Position numbers and translations under genes: made by a program. Source: Aulostomus chinensis (taxonomy: Eukaryota; Chordata; Actinopteri; Syngnathiformes; Aulostomidae). From it: a stretch of DNA of 64,000 bases. Below, in pieces: positions 39,459-49,939 of the stretch. Numbering within the stretch: the first letter of the stretch is position 1; every line of letters begins with the position of its first letter. The DNA is taken from NCBI GenBank assembly GCA_037954235.1, contig JBBMOA010000004.1, positions 10,173,101-10,237,100 on the forward strand. The letters run 5' to 3'. Below the pieces are notes generated by a model that saw nothing but the letters and a program-made list of their open reading frames with translations, did no database searches and had not been told where the DNA came from.

Positions 39459-39870
39459 TAGCATGCTAACTTCAAAGCTATCCCTCCAACACAACAGACA
39501 TCTTTGACATCATGTCACATGCATACAAGATGAATAGAAAAGTTTATTCTGTATTTTAAGCATAAACTCTTTGATACTCTTCATCCACTCATGTTGGTCT
39601 GATTGACGCCACAGTGACTCATCACCTTCTGGATAGGAGCTAGCTGGGTAGCTGGCTAGCATGCTAACTTCAAAGCTATCCCTCCAACACAACAGACATC
39701 TTTGACATCATGTCACATGCATACAAGATGAATAGAAAAGTTTATTCTGTATTTTAAGCATAAACTCTTTGATACTCTTCATCCACTCATGTTGGTCTGA
39801 TTGACGCCACAGTGACTCATCACCTTCTGGATAGGAGCTAGCTGGGTAGCTGGCTAGCATGCTAACTTCA
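39459..39870. repeat. 198-bp tandem duplication
   Basis: Sequence from about 39459 repeats exactly 198 bp downstream: GCATGCTAAC recurs at 39461, 39659 and 39857. The two complete copies look identical, and a 16-base partial third copy ends at 39870. Upstream sequence (39360-39458) is a clearly diverged older copy with the same word order (CATGTTG, CAGTGACTC-like, GGAGCTAGCTG). The junction is rich in GCTAGC palindromic words. Confidence 0.95.
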
Positions 39871-40533
39871 GGCTACCTCGGCAACGCAATAGTGTTTGCC
39901 CGAATGTGCCATTTCCTCACAGCTGAGTAGCTTTGTTGCATGGCATGTTAGCTTGACACGCTAAAGACTGGAATCCACAAGGCTATTCGAGCCACTCAGA
40001 CTTTCTGAAAACTGTTGGGGCCTGTGGGTTTTTCTCCATCGGAATAATCAACACCAGCCTTTATTTGCAGCTTTCAAATGGGGAAAACATGGTGGCACTG
40101 CAAACGAAATCTGATTTCTCACAGAATATTATCTGAAACCATAATCGGTGTGATATGGCATGCAGTTCCTCCTATTCCATCTTTTTTTTTTTTCAACTTG
40201 CCAAATTCATTTCATTTAAGGAGCAAAGAGAGGGATTTCAGTTTTTGCAGGATTTCGATTCCAAGTCCAAATCCAGTTTCTAGAAATATCACAGGATGAA
40301 AGACCTTCCAAAATGTTGTCAGCAGCGAAAAAGCAGAAAAATCCACCTCGCCAAGGATTTTCAGTAACAGGAAGCTTCACCTGAAAGTTACGCTTTTTAA
40401 CACAGGTGGTGGAAGACAAAAGCATTAATTTGATAATTTTCCAAAGATGTTAACGACAAAACGTGTAGCACTATAAATGTGTGAGTTGTATTAGCCAGTG
40501 AAAATCCGCTGGGCTTAGGAGCATGTGTACAGC

Positions 40534-40534
<1 letters not shown>

Positions 40535-40598
<64 letters not shown>
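40535..40598. repeat. (AC)32 microsatellite, left half of inverted pair
   Basis: 32 uninterrupted AC units. A complementary (GT)23 array starts 56 bp downstream, so the pair forms an inverted repeat. Confidence 0.98.
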
Positions 40599-40600
<2 letters not shown>

Positions 40601-40652
40601 CGACATGGGAAACCAGACTTTCAGTTGGTGGTCTTTCCTGTCTGTGTAGCAC

Positions 40653-40654
<2 letters not shown>

Positions 40655-40700
<46 letters not shown>
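40655..40700. repeat. (GT)23 microsatellite, right half of inverted pair
   Basis: 23 uninterrupted GT units, complementary to the AC array at 40535-40598. The 56-bp unique spacer would be the loop of a cruciform. Confidence 0.98.
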
Positions 40701-40703
<3 letters not shown>

Positions 40704-40994
40704 GTGTGTTCGACTCCCTGTCTTTCTTTAAGGCAGCGCTTCATTACACCACAAACTGACAACTGCGTGTGTGTTCACCAGTTTTCAAAAGGCTACAAAT
40801 AAGAAAGAAAGAGGATATTTCCTTTTTAAACTTTTAAACCCTGCGTTTCTTTGCGAACACGAAAATCTCTCAAAAGTCAACACGCTTAAAAAAAAACCGT
40901 ATATTTATATATCTGCACTTTGCGGGCCTCAAACGCACAAACACGAGTCATTCTCACCTCTTACAGCTTCCTGTTCACAAACACCTCGAGAGCA

Positions 40995-41180
40995 AGTTAT
41001 TTTGTGCTTCTTTGGCTCACTTGTACAAAGGAAGAATTAGAGAACTTATTTGTGTTGTAGCGTGCACGCACTTCTACAAAGGGGGAATTAGGAAGTTATT
41101 TGTGTAGCTCATGTTCACTTTTTAAGAGAGCAAGCCATCAGTGGAGCTGTTTATCTGCGCCTGTACAAAGCCAGGATTAG
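40995..41180. repeat. Degenerate ~50-bp minisatellite
   Basis: TTATTTTGTG/TTATTTGTG words start at 40997, 41046 and 41096. Each of the first two copies ends with CACTTnTACAAAGGnnGAATTAG. A more diverged TGTACAAAGCCAGGATTAGG sits at 41163. That gives two and a half to three degenerate units of 49-50 bp. Confidence 0.75.
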
Positions 41181-41279
41181 GGCCCTGTCTTTGAGGCCTG
41201 CTCCGTAATCCCTTTATGGATGTCACCTGTCATCTCTCTCTAATCACCCTCCAACTTTCTCTCTCCTTCCATACCTACA

Positions 41280-41352
41280 CCCCCCCCACCACCACCACCC
41301 GCCCTCCCTCCCTCCCTCCCCACACCTCCCCTCCTTCCGCCCCCCCCCCCCC
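41280..41352. repeat. C-rich low-complexity tract
   Basis: CCACC, CCCT and a 13-base C run. It is responsible, with the next tract, for a 216-codon Pro/Ser/His-rich false open frame. Confidence 0.9.
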
Positions 41353-41764
41353 ACTATCTGCTCATCACAACTGCTTTTCGTTTGTTTCTCTGGGACGGAG
41401 AAGAAGAAAGGGAGGCGAAAGCAGTTCAAGAGTGAAGGATGGCAAGAGCAGGAGATGCAGGGGTTTAGGGAAATTGGAGTTCATAGGAAGTGTGGCAGAT
41501 AGGAGCACACACATGCGCGCGCACGCACGCACACACACTGGCACCCAGCCTAATACCACCCGGGAGCCACGAATCCAACTCCCCTCTCCTTCCATATCTC
41601 CATCTTTTTCCCTTTGCTCCACCTCTCTCTCTCTCTCCCTCCATCTTTTCATCGCTTCTTCCATCTGCACACCAATTTCTTCTTCTCTCCTTTTATTGCA
41701 ACTCATCTCCTGCCAAGCCCCCTGCAGCTCTTCATCCACGGTGCACTTCACACAAGCCTTCCAT

Positions 41765-41850
41765 GCATATCTGTCCGTCTGCCCGTCCGTCCATCCCTCT
41801 ACCCATCCTGTCCTATCTGTCCATCCATCTCCACTCATCTCCTCTCATCT
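41765..41850. repeat. Degenerate (TCCA/TCCG)n tract
   Basis: Imperfect CCGT, CCAT and CATC tetranucleotide units across about 85 bp. Confidence 0.8.
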
Positions 41851-41874
41851 TGCATGTTTAATGTGATAGATTTA

Positions 41875-42010
41875 TCCTGTGTGTAATGTAAGCCGCAGCT
41901 GGCCATTAGTCAATTATGAAATTTAATCGTAACAATTACTGAATCCATCGCGATTAACGCAGCATTTCCTCTTTCATTTACTCCTGATCATTTTTGCAGC
42001 GGGGCCATGA
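41875..42010. promoter_or_regulatory. Candidate conserved non-coding block
   Basis: TAAT/ATTA-rich stretch between two C-rich tracts: CATTAGTCAATTATG, TTTAATCGTAAC, CAATTACTG and CGATTAACG. Clustered homeodomain-type cores suggest an enhancer, but this is inference. Confidence 0.27.
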
Positions 42011-42189
42011 ATCCTAACTTCCTTATCTCCACTTCCCCTCCCACCCCCCCCCCCGCACTCGTGCGCACACACACACAAACACACACACTCCCCTCTCAAC
42101 CTCATTCTTCTTCTTCATTAGACAAACTTTTCACCACTTTCTCCAAACAACCTGCTCAGTCGGGGCCCCATCCTGCTCCTTTAAGCCAA

Positions 42190-42540
42190 CTAATCGAGTC
42201 AGTGAATGAAAGTGTGGTTTAAAGAAGCTCCCAAAAAGAGTGGAGATCTCATTAGGCCTTGTCTGGCCTCCATCACATTAAGCCTTCTCCCTTTCTTTCT
42301 GTTTCTGGGCAGTAGAGCGGTGCAGTAGCGTGTGCGGGGCCAGGGACTGAGGAATCTGATAGGGATAAACCAATTTGCCATCCACACAAACATCCCAGCA
42401 GGCGTACGCCCCCGCCCCGGCTCCCATTGCTCATTTAAGATGGCGGTCGGAGAGGCCAGCAATTAAGTTTTAATTAGGTGGGGTAATTATTGCCGGGCAG
42501 GAAGTATCAGACGCCAGGCTGATTGTTCTCTGGCCTGAGG
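42190..42540. promoter_or_regulatory. Candidate conserved non-coding block
   Basis: A repeat-free block with CTCATTAGGCC, CAATTAAGTTTTAATTAG and GGTAATTATTGCC, and a GATAGGGATAA stretch. Dense TAATT cores near 42460-42495 resemble homeodomain clusters. Confidence 0.27.
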
Positions 42541-43885
42541 AGGAGGAGGAGACGGAACCTAATGAAGGAGTGAGGAGGCGAGCAAGGAGGCAAGGAGTGG
42601 GAGACCTTTACACCCATGGTCCCCCATCCGCCTCCCACCCCCATTAATGCAGCCCACAACCTTCACCAGCGAGTGTGTGAGCCACTTGACTTTTCTACCT
42701 CTGTCCAAGTCATGTGACCAAGTGTTGCATCGCCTTCATATCACATCAGTAGAAGTTTACCAAATGTTGAATAAAGACTTTCCCCTGAATACGATGACGG
42801 CTGGAATTACAGAAGAAAACGCAGCAAATCAATCAAAGAGCAGAACCACGAGCGGAACCAGCTTTAGACGTTATAAATCAGAGGTGCTGTGCTCAAGTGA
42901 TGGACATGAAAACTTAAAAAGGTCAAAGGTCAGGAAAAAAAATCCTTAATTTTTATGTTCAACATCCAACCCACACGCTGCTCTGAATTTCCACGCTGGT
43001 CTATCAACTCCAGCACTTCACCTGGACAAAAATGACAAAATTCCTGCTCTTATTCCAACATCCACTTCATTAAATTAAACATATTTATGTATAAATGTGT
43101 GGTGAAGGAGGCAAAAGGTCATCAAGCAAATACAGTAGGTTGAGGCACGTCATAAATAAATGAATGTAACTGAGAACAAATCACACCTAAGGTCAGTTTC
43201 TTGAGTATTTTTGCCTGCGTATCATGCAGTTTTTTTTATGTGAAAAATCTTCAACCTCAGAACTTCAAACAAATTGAGGTAATTGTTCACCCTTTCTTTG
43301 CTTCAATTTGTGGCATCAAACAGATATTTTGTTCGTCAGAAAACTACAAACACAAAACTACTTCCATACATGCAGAGCGTCTGGAGTTCTGTTTGGTCCC
43401 ATGATCATTCAGTAACCAATCACTGTGCGTTTCAGTGAACAGCGTGAGTGTTGTGTGACTGTCCGATGACTATCAGAAGCCAGTGTGACCTCAAACTTAT
43501 CAGCCGAAAAAAAAAACCACTCTTCCCATGGTTGGTGCGGTGTCTTGTTGCTCGCAGCACCAGCTACCATTTTTACAAAAGTCCCCAAATCAACCATCGT
43601 TCAAAAACACAGCACATGGAAGATTAGCTTGGGAGCTACTTTATGAATAACATAAAAAAAACAATGAAAAGGTTAAAAACAGTCCCAGAATAACACGCAT
43701 TTAAATATTAAGATAACAAAAGGTGCCTAAAAATGTTGAATTATAAACCTAATATACGGCGGCGGTACAGCAACGTCACGTATTTGTTTTAAATCTTATC
43801 AGATCGACACTAAACGCATGAACACGCTAACACAACTCACAAACAAAAGCATTAAAAAAAAGCTCACCGTGATTAAGTGTGAGCT

Positions 43886-43887
<2 letters not shown>
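42541..43887. other. Non-coding, no gene recognised
   Basis: A GGA-rich tract (42537-42600) is followed by anonymous AT-rich sequence. No supported gene. Confidence 0.55.

Positions 43888-43923
<36 letters not shown>
43888..43923. repeat. (AC)18 microsatellite
   Basis: About 18 uninterrupted AC units. Confidence 0.97.
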
Positions 43924-43927
<4 letters not shown>

Positions 43928-44295
43928 CATGTATGTACAGGAAAAAGCACCTCATAGACCCTATTAGTAAGCATCATCCACTGGGGAGTGGGGGGATTCA
44001 CCCGCAAACCCCCCTGACACCCCCTTTACCATCCCTTATCAGCAGACACCACCAACCTCCCCACACACACAAGCGGACCATCAATGATGTCACAAGGCTA
44101 ATCTCGTCGCGCCTCGGAACCCAATTAAAAAACAGAGATGTGTGGCTGCCAACATCAGGAATCTAATCACATTCCAGGAAAAGGCGCGTAATTTCCCTGG
44201 CTTTCTGCTCGGGACCAGATAGAGATTGAGAGTGCAGGCAGCAGGGATGGGCACAGCTCATCACACTCGGGCCCCTGAGGTAGGCCTGCAGGCTG

Positions 44296-44322
44296 CTGGG
44301 GCTGGGCTGGGCTGGGGTGGGC
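44296..44322 (+). other. (GGGCT)n G-quadruplex-prone motif
   Basis: Five GGG or GGGG runs separated by CT or T, a textbook short-loop quadruplex pattern on the plus strand. Confidence 0.7.
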
Positions 44323-47300
44323 TGTGTGTGTGAGTGTGAGTGTGTGTACGTAGGGAGGTTATAGGCTCAGAAAAAAGGAGAGCTGAATAAACTGCAACGA
44401 AGCATTAATGCAGCACAACCCCCTGAAGGCACGACAATAGAAACAAACACACAATAACACTGCAGAGGCCATAAGAAGCAGCACGCCGAGTTACAGTGTG
44501 TGTGTGTGTGTGTGTGTCTGAAAGTGAGCTGACCTAACGAAAATTGAGCAAAAAATATTAATCAAATGACAAACGGTTGGTTTTATGAAAAATGCATGTT
44601 TGGTGAAGGTCCTGGTTCTGGACTCGCTTCCTCAGGTTCAGTACGGCTGATCAGGAGGTCCCATTCATCTCTCAGGACGGTTGGGAGTGAGGTATTTAAA
44701 CAGTTAACGGACATCTTTAGAAGTGCTGTTACACACCCTGTCCCTGTCAGGAATACTGCATCCCCACCTGGACAAAAAGTACATGCAGAAACAAAATGCC
44801 GGACAGAGTCCTAGCGCAGACCCAGCAGAGAGGAACTGGTGAAAGAATACATACTGCATCACGGTCCTGAAATAGCTGGTTTATTTATCTACCACATTTG
44901 AAAGGGGAACCCTGGAATTTACCAGTAGAATTTGTTTCAATACAGCGGAAGCACTAACAAACTGGAGAGCGAGACCATGGGTGAGAAGCTATGAACCAGC
45001 TGCCATTTTGTCCTGTGCCCCTCCATAAACAACATCGAAGCGAACGCAAAAATCCAGAAAATACAACGCACAGGTTCAGCTTTCACTCCAAACATGTAAA
45101 AAACACGTAACAATGTTCAAGATGAGCTGCACACCTGTGAGGTTACACACTTGGGGAGTCTGGTAGTTGAGCTTGGTCTCTTCCTGGTCAGGCAAAAGGC
45201 GGGGCTAAAGGCTGAGAGCAGTTAAATGTTGGAACCTGCTAACTGGGCCGAACCATGTGGTGTCATTTGACGGGGGGGGGGGGGGGGGGTTCTGGGTTGA
45301 GCAGTGAGTTGGAGGTGGCGTCCATTTTGTTTGCCACAGTTCAGTTATTTGGTTTGAACAAACCACTGTAAACGTACACGCTCATGTTGTGTTGCGTCAA
45401 CATGTTGTGCAGTTGTTTGGTAACTTTGCTTTCAGCCTAAATTACTGGTTTACAGGCAGTTTTGTACAAAGTTCTCGCAACTAAAAGAAACCAAGTCTTT
45501 TTTTTTTCTTTTTTTTTTAACCGGTGGAAGAGGAGAGGTCAGCTCAGGTGAGGAGGTGCTCTGCAGCTCAGGTAGGTGGATTTTGAGTGGTGCTGCTGGT
45601 GGTGGTGTAGCGGTGGTCAGTTCATGACCTGGTCAGGAATGTAGTGGCTCTTTGGAGGAGAGCCACAGGGACTTTACACCAGGGAGAAACTCGATACCCC
45701 GGGTAGAAAGCCCTGTCAATCACACGCGGGCTCGAGCAGGGGAGGCCCGTCGCTCAGGCCCGACTCCTCAAGTCTCATCACCAGTACTTTTAACTCTCCG
45801 TCTTGGCGCTCGGCGCTGTGTCTGTACATTGGTGGGGGTGGGTCGCTCCGTCATGCTGAGATGGGAGCAAACACAGTTGACAGCTTCCTTCCTCGCAGTA
45901 AACATTGCAGCGCCACTTAGACACGGGTCAGGGACAAGAACAACCCCCCCCCTCCCTGTAACTCACCCACCGAAAGAGTCTCTTCGACATGAAACCACCT
46001 CCTCCCAGTTTAGGATGGCAACACCTCCCAAGCCTTCATTCTGTAGCCAGACTTGCAACCAGTGGTCCACATTAGCTTTCATCTCCCCTCAAACACACCC
46101 AGTATCACCCCATTCTTCTTCACCCTCCCCCCCAACACACACTTACCCCTCTCAACCCGCTCTTAGCTGACACTAAAGGCTCTTTTCAAAGCCGAGACGA
46201 GACTGTGTCAACAGCCCCTCGCCGGCTGACAGGCTGCTGAGTTCTGCTGACTTTATGTAACATTTAGGTACGTGAAGACGGGGGAGGACTGTTTCCTACA
46301 ATGCATCAGGTTGAAAATACCACACAGTCAATTGCACCAGGCACTATCAACTAGGCACAAGTTACCGGCTGTTTTGCTTAAAAAAAAATTTTTTTTGTTT
46401 GTGTAGTTTGTGGATACGGCGAAAGGCACAAAGTGATATTACAACCAAAAAGTGTACTTTCTGCCTGTCAAGTAGCCATTCATTATTTCCCTGTGAGTCC
46501 AGAATGTAGAAAAAAGCAAGCGACGTTAGCATGATGCTAACAGTGAATGATGCTAACGACAGCAACGGCAACAAAGCAACATACAGTATGAGAGTTGATA
46601 GTGAAGTGTTTGTGGGTCACCGAGTTTACGGCTGGATGAAGAAGGCTTGGATTATTCTGGATGATGACCTTACGATTTTATAAACAGAGGTTTTTGGACA
46701 TTTTTGTTGTTGTTAACGCTCCGCCTCCGTTAGCTCCAAGCTAAATACACAAGGCTTGCTCTTTTTTGGGTGAAGTAACACTTTAAAATGCTACAAATCG
46801 ATGGCAGCAGCTGAAATGTAGCTGGTTTACGATTAAGATAATAATTTTATTTAAAAATCATAATTTGATTTAAAAATCATACTGGCAACAGCGGTTTTAG
46901 TGATTGTTTTAAGTTTTACATCGTTGCATTTACAATCAAAAATGTTAATAATACTTCTTGGGTACCTCATATTTCATGTTTCCTGATGTAATATCTGTAA
47001 GTTTTGCCATAAAACCTGAATATGGTCACAGTCGGAGTAAACAAGAATCAAGTTTCGTTGTATCTTTGATACGTTATTGAACTGAGCTGTGGACATTTCA
47101 GTTCTATACGCTTGAATCTCGGGGCTCTTAATTTTTTGTGCAGCGATTTGTGACACCCAATCAGTCAAACTGCCATCGACGCTCCACGTTCAGCGCCACG
47201 CAAGGGTTACAAAAACGACTCCCAAGATTATTTCTCTGCATTATTTGGCAAGAAAACTCTCGAAAATACACCGACAAAACAGAAAGATTTCAGGTCAAAT

Positions 47301-47339
47301 TCCAAATGGAAACTTGGATGTAGAACAGAGTGATGCAAT
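44323..47339. other. Non-coding, no gene recognised
   Basis: Holds a GT array at 44498-44517, an 18-base G run (45272-45289) and T-rich tracts at 45498-45519. The 172-codon frame at 45652-46170 is Pro/Thr/His-rich without a domain. No supported gene. Confidence 0.55.
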
Positions 47340-48065
47340 GTGGGCGTGGCTTAAGTCATTAAGGTCAATAGTGGGATTATTGCCATGTGAGTAAACGTAG
47401 TCAGCGCTGATCTATAGTTTACAGAGCAACCATTCATCTCCTTCTCCTGCCAGAATAAGATTAATTTAATCCAGAAATCTCCTCTTTACTGTCCGGTGTA
47501 GCATTGAAAGATTTAAGAAAGCAGCGATATGAGAACAGACGCCTACATGGACCCAATTCAAGTCCGTCTATTATTAGGAGTTCCTCCACTTAGAGCTCTT
47601 AATGACCTGATTTTTCCCTCTGAAATATATAACTGCGCATTGTCTAATTTAAACCCTCTGATTAGATAAATCGCTGACATTTCACTGGAATCTTACACAC
47701 GCCGAATAATTTGGACGGCTACTGGTTCGCTGTGTACCGATTCAGGGAATTAATTGCTACGCTTTCATCTTCATTTTCAGAACAATGCTCATTTATTTAT
47801 GCTGAATATTATGCCTGGCATGTCAATTAATTATCAGCAAATTTGTTGGTAAGATTCAGCTTGTGTATAACAGATTGTGTGTGTGTGTGTAATTGAGTGA
47901 CGTTGCCTCCGTGGGGAGCTGAGGATTGGACTAGCAGTTCTAGATGAAGTTTTCACGTCCTAATTGAAGTTGGTCTTTTGAAGTAATTAAGATAAGGGTG
48001 TGGAGACAAAATAATTGGTATTATGCGACAGTAATTAAGCCAAACTGTTTTTTTTTCTGCCTTAA
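47340..48065. promoter_or_regulatory. Candidate conserved non-coding cluster
   Basis: About 700 bp of AT-rich sequence with only a six-unit GT run (47877-47890). It contains many homeodomain-type words: TTAATTTAATCC, TCTAATTTAAA, GATTAGATAAATC, GGAATTAATTGC and CAATTAATTATC. Open frames are short throughout. The texture is that of vertebrate developmental enhancers. Cross-species alignment would be decisive. Confidence 0.32.
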
Positions 48066-48262
48066 TTCAACAGCACTGGCTTTTCTTCACAAACAATGCG
48101 TCGGTCTGCAGCGAGTGTGTTGACTCGGCGTTTTGCTTTCATGTGTGTTGTTGGTTTTCTGCGGCGGCCCTCAGATCACCTGACCGACCCTTAGCTCAGT
48201 GGCCAGTTAGTCAGGTACAACGCTGCAGGCCTGTGGTCGTCTCTGGTGAGGAGGAGAAGCTG

Positions 48263-48263
<1 letters not shown>

Positions 48264-48298
<35 letters not shown>
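48264..48298. repeat. (CA)17 microsatellite
   Basis: About 17 uninterrupted CA units. Confidence 0.97.
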
Positions 48299-48300
<2 letters not shown>

Positions 48301-48888
48301 GCAGTAAAATGAGTGTGTGATGTTTGAAAAGAGTTGACTGATTGTCAGTCGACTACGTCTGGACGTTACAAGTTTCCTGTTCATGCTAAAATGCGACGTC
48401 TCAGCCAAGGTGTTGTGTGGAAGCTCAGGCCTCTGATTGACCTGCTAGTTAACTTGCATGTTAGCTAAACTCTCCTGTTGTAGCTTTTAACATTTTAAAA
48501 AAGAAACACGACCTCTCGGCTTTGTCATGTTTGAGGTTTTGGACTTGCATGCCTTCAACCAATACCACATCGGTTCCATCGGATTTATTAGCAATGCAGG
48601 TGTGAAGCTTGCAAATATTAATCAGTCTTAACTCTAGCAACAGGAGGACAGTTTGAATCTGACACCTGTTAGACCTGGTAAAGCACCAAACAAATCAGTT
48701 ATAATGTAATTTCATGAAGGAGGTTTGGAGCAGATGGTTGTGGAGCTGAGGAGGAGGGAGGCGCACCTCAGTGGAGGAGGAATATTGGGATTATTAACAC
48801 TCTTAGAGGGCGATTCAGTGAATACTCAGTGACCTCAGTTTGGGCTCATCAATGTCGTGTTTTTGTTCAGCAAACAAAATTACCCCAG

Positions 48889-48995
48889 TGTGTGTGTGTG
48901 TGTGTGTGCGTGCGCATGCTTGTGTGTGTGCGTGTGCACGTGCTTGTGTGTGTGTGTGTGTGTGTGCACGCGTGCGTGCTTGTGTGTGTGTGTGT
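48889..48995. repeat. Compound GT array with GC-rich interruptions
   Basis: About 107 bp of GT units interrupted by GCGTGCGCATGC, GCGTGTGCACGTGC and GCACGCGTGCGTGC. Long alternating purine-pyrimidine sequence with CG steps is Z-DNA-prone. Confidence 0.96.
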
Positions 48996-49132
48996 TCAAT
49001 TCTCGGTGGGTAGCAAACATCTTTGCTGTAAACACCAGCTCAGAAAACACCACTTTAAGTTAATGTAACCCCTCTTAACCCCACCAACAATATGCAATTT
49101 CACATCATTCACAAGGAACTGGACTCAGCGTT

Positions 49133-49167
49133 ACACACGCGCGCGCGCACTCGCGCGCACACTCACA
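49133..49167. repeat. Alternating CA/CG tract, Z-DNA-prone
   Basis: ACACACGCGCGCGCGCAC followed by TCGCGCGCACAC. Runs of six or more CG steps are the strongest Z-DNA-forming dinucleotide pattern, and this is the only such (CG)n tract in the window. Confidence 0.85.
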
Positions 49168-49368
49168 CTGTGTCCGCAGGAAAAGATACGTTAACACATC
49201 AGCCAATTTCTGAAGAGACTAATCTCACAAGGTGTTTCTCACTCACACAGCCTCCGACAATTCAGCAGATGTCACACACATACAAGAACACACACACTTT
49301 CATTTGGGGCTGCAGGATTATAAAGAAATCAGAAGCGGGCATGAACAAAAGGGACGTCTTAAATACAG

Positions 49369-49371
<3 letters not shown>

Positions 49372-49411
<40 letters not shown>

Positions 49412-49414
49412 GTG
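49372..49414. repeat. (GT)n microsatellite
   Basis: About 18 GT units, then GCGTGTGTGC. A further array with GCGCGT lies at 49550-49580, and a C14 run at 49466-49479. Confidence 0.96.
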
Positions 49415-49715
49415 CTTGATTTTCAAGTTGGCACAATGTCAACCAGCAAGCTTAATCCTGCACTACCCCCCCCCCCCCCTCCCCAAGCTTGGCCACAACT
49501 AAAACAGGTAATACACACTGTCTCCTGCTGAACACACCAACAACCAAATGTGTGTGTGTGTGTGTGTGTGTGCGCGTGTGTTTTGGGTGCTCACAGCTAT
49601 TTTGGAGAGGGTTGCTGTGGCTAAATAAGAGGGAACATGTCTCAACAATGCAGGTGCCACCAACAGTTTTGGTCGCTGTCCAATTTGGTGGCAGGGTGCT
49701 CGTGTGTGTGTCTTC

Positions 49716-49720
<5 letters not shown>

Positions 49721-49778
<58 letters not shown>
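49721..49778. repeat. (TG)29 microsatellite
   Basis: About 29 uninterrupted TG units. A shorter (GT)8-(GA)6 array follows at 49912-49939. Confidence 0.98.
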
Positions 49779-49780
<2 letters not shown>

Positions 49781-49939
49781 AGACATGACCTAGCTGTGGT
49801 TAAAAGCAGGAGTTGTCAGTGGAGTTAATAAAGACCTCTGGAGCAGCATTTTCCTCTGGTGGTTTGACACTCATCTCCTCTGCTTCCTTGTTTTGGGCGT
49901 GTGAATATTGAGTGTGTGTGTGTGTGTGAGAGAGAGAGA

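Noticed and set aside
41216..41866. 216-codon plus-strand open frame, the longest in the window
   Set aside because: It is composed of Pro/Ser/His/Thr stretches from C-rich and TCCA-type repeats, with an equally open antisense frame. No domain.
45652..46170. 172-codon plus-strand open frame
   Set aside because: Low-complexity Pro/Thr/Ser/His composition and no recognisable family; chance opening in C-rich DNA.
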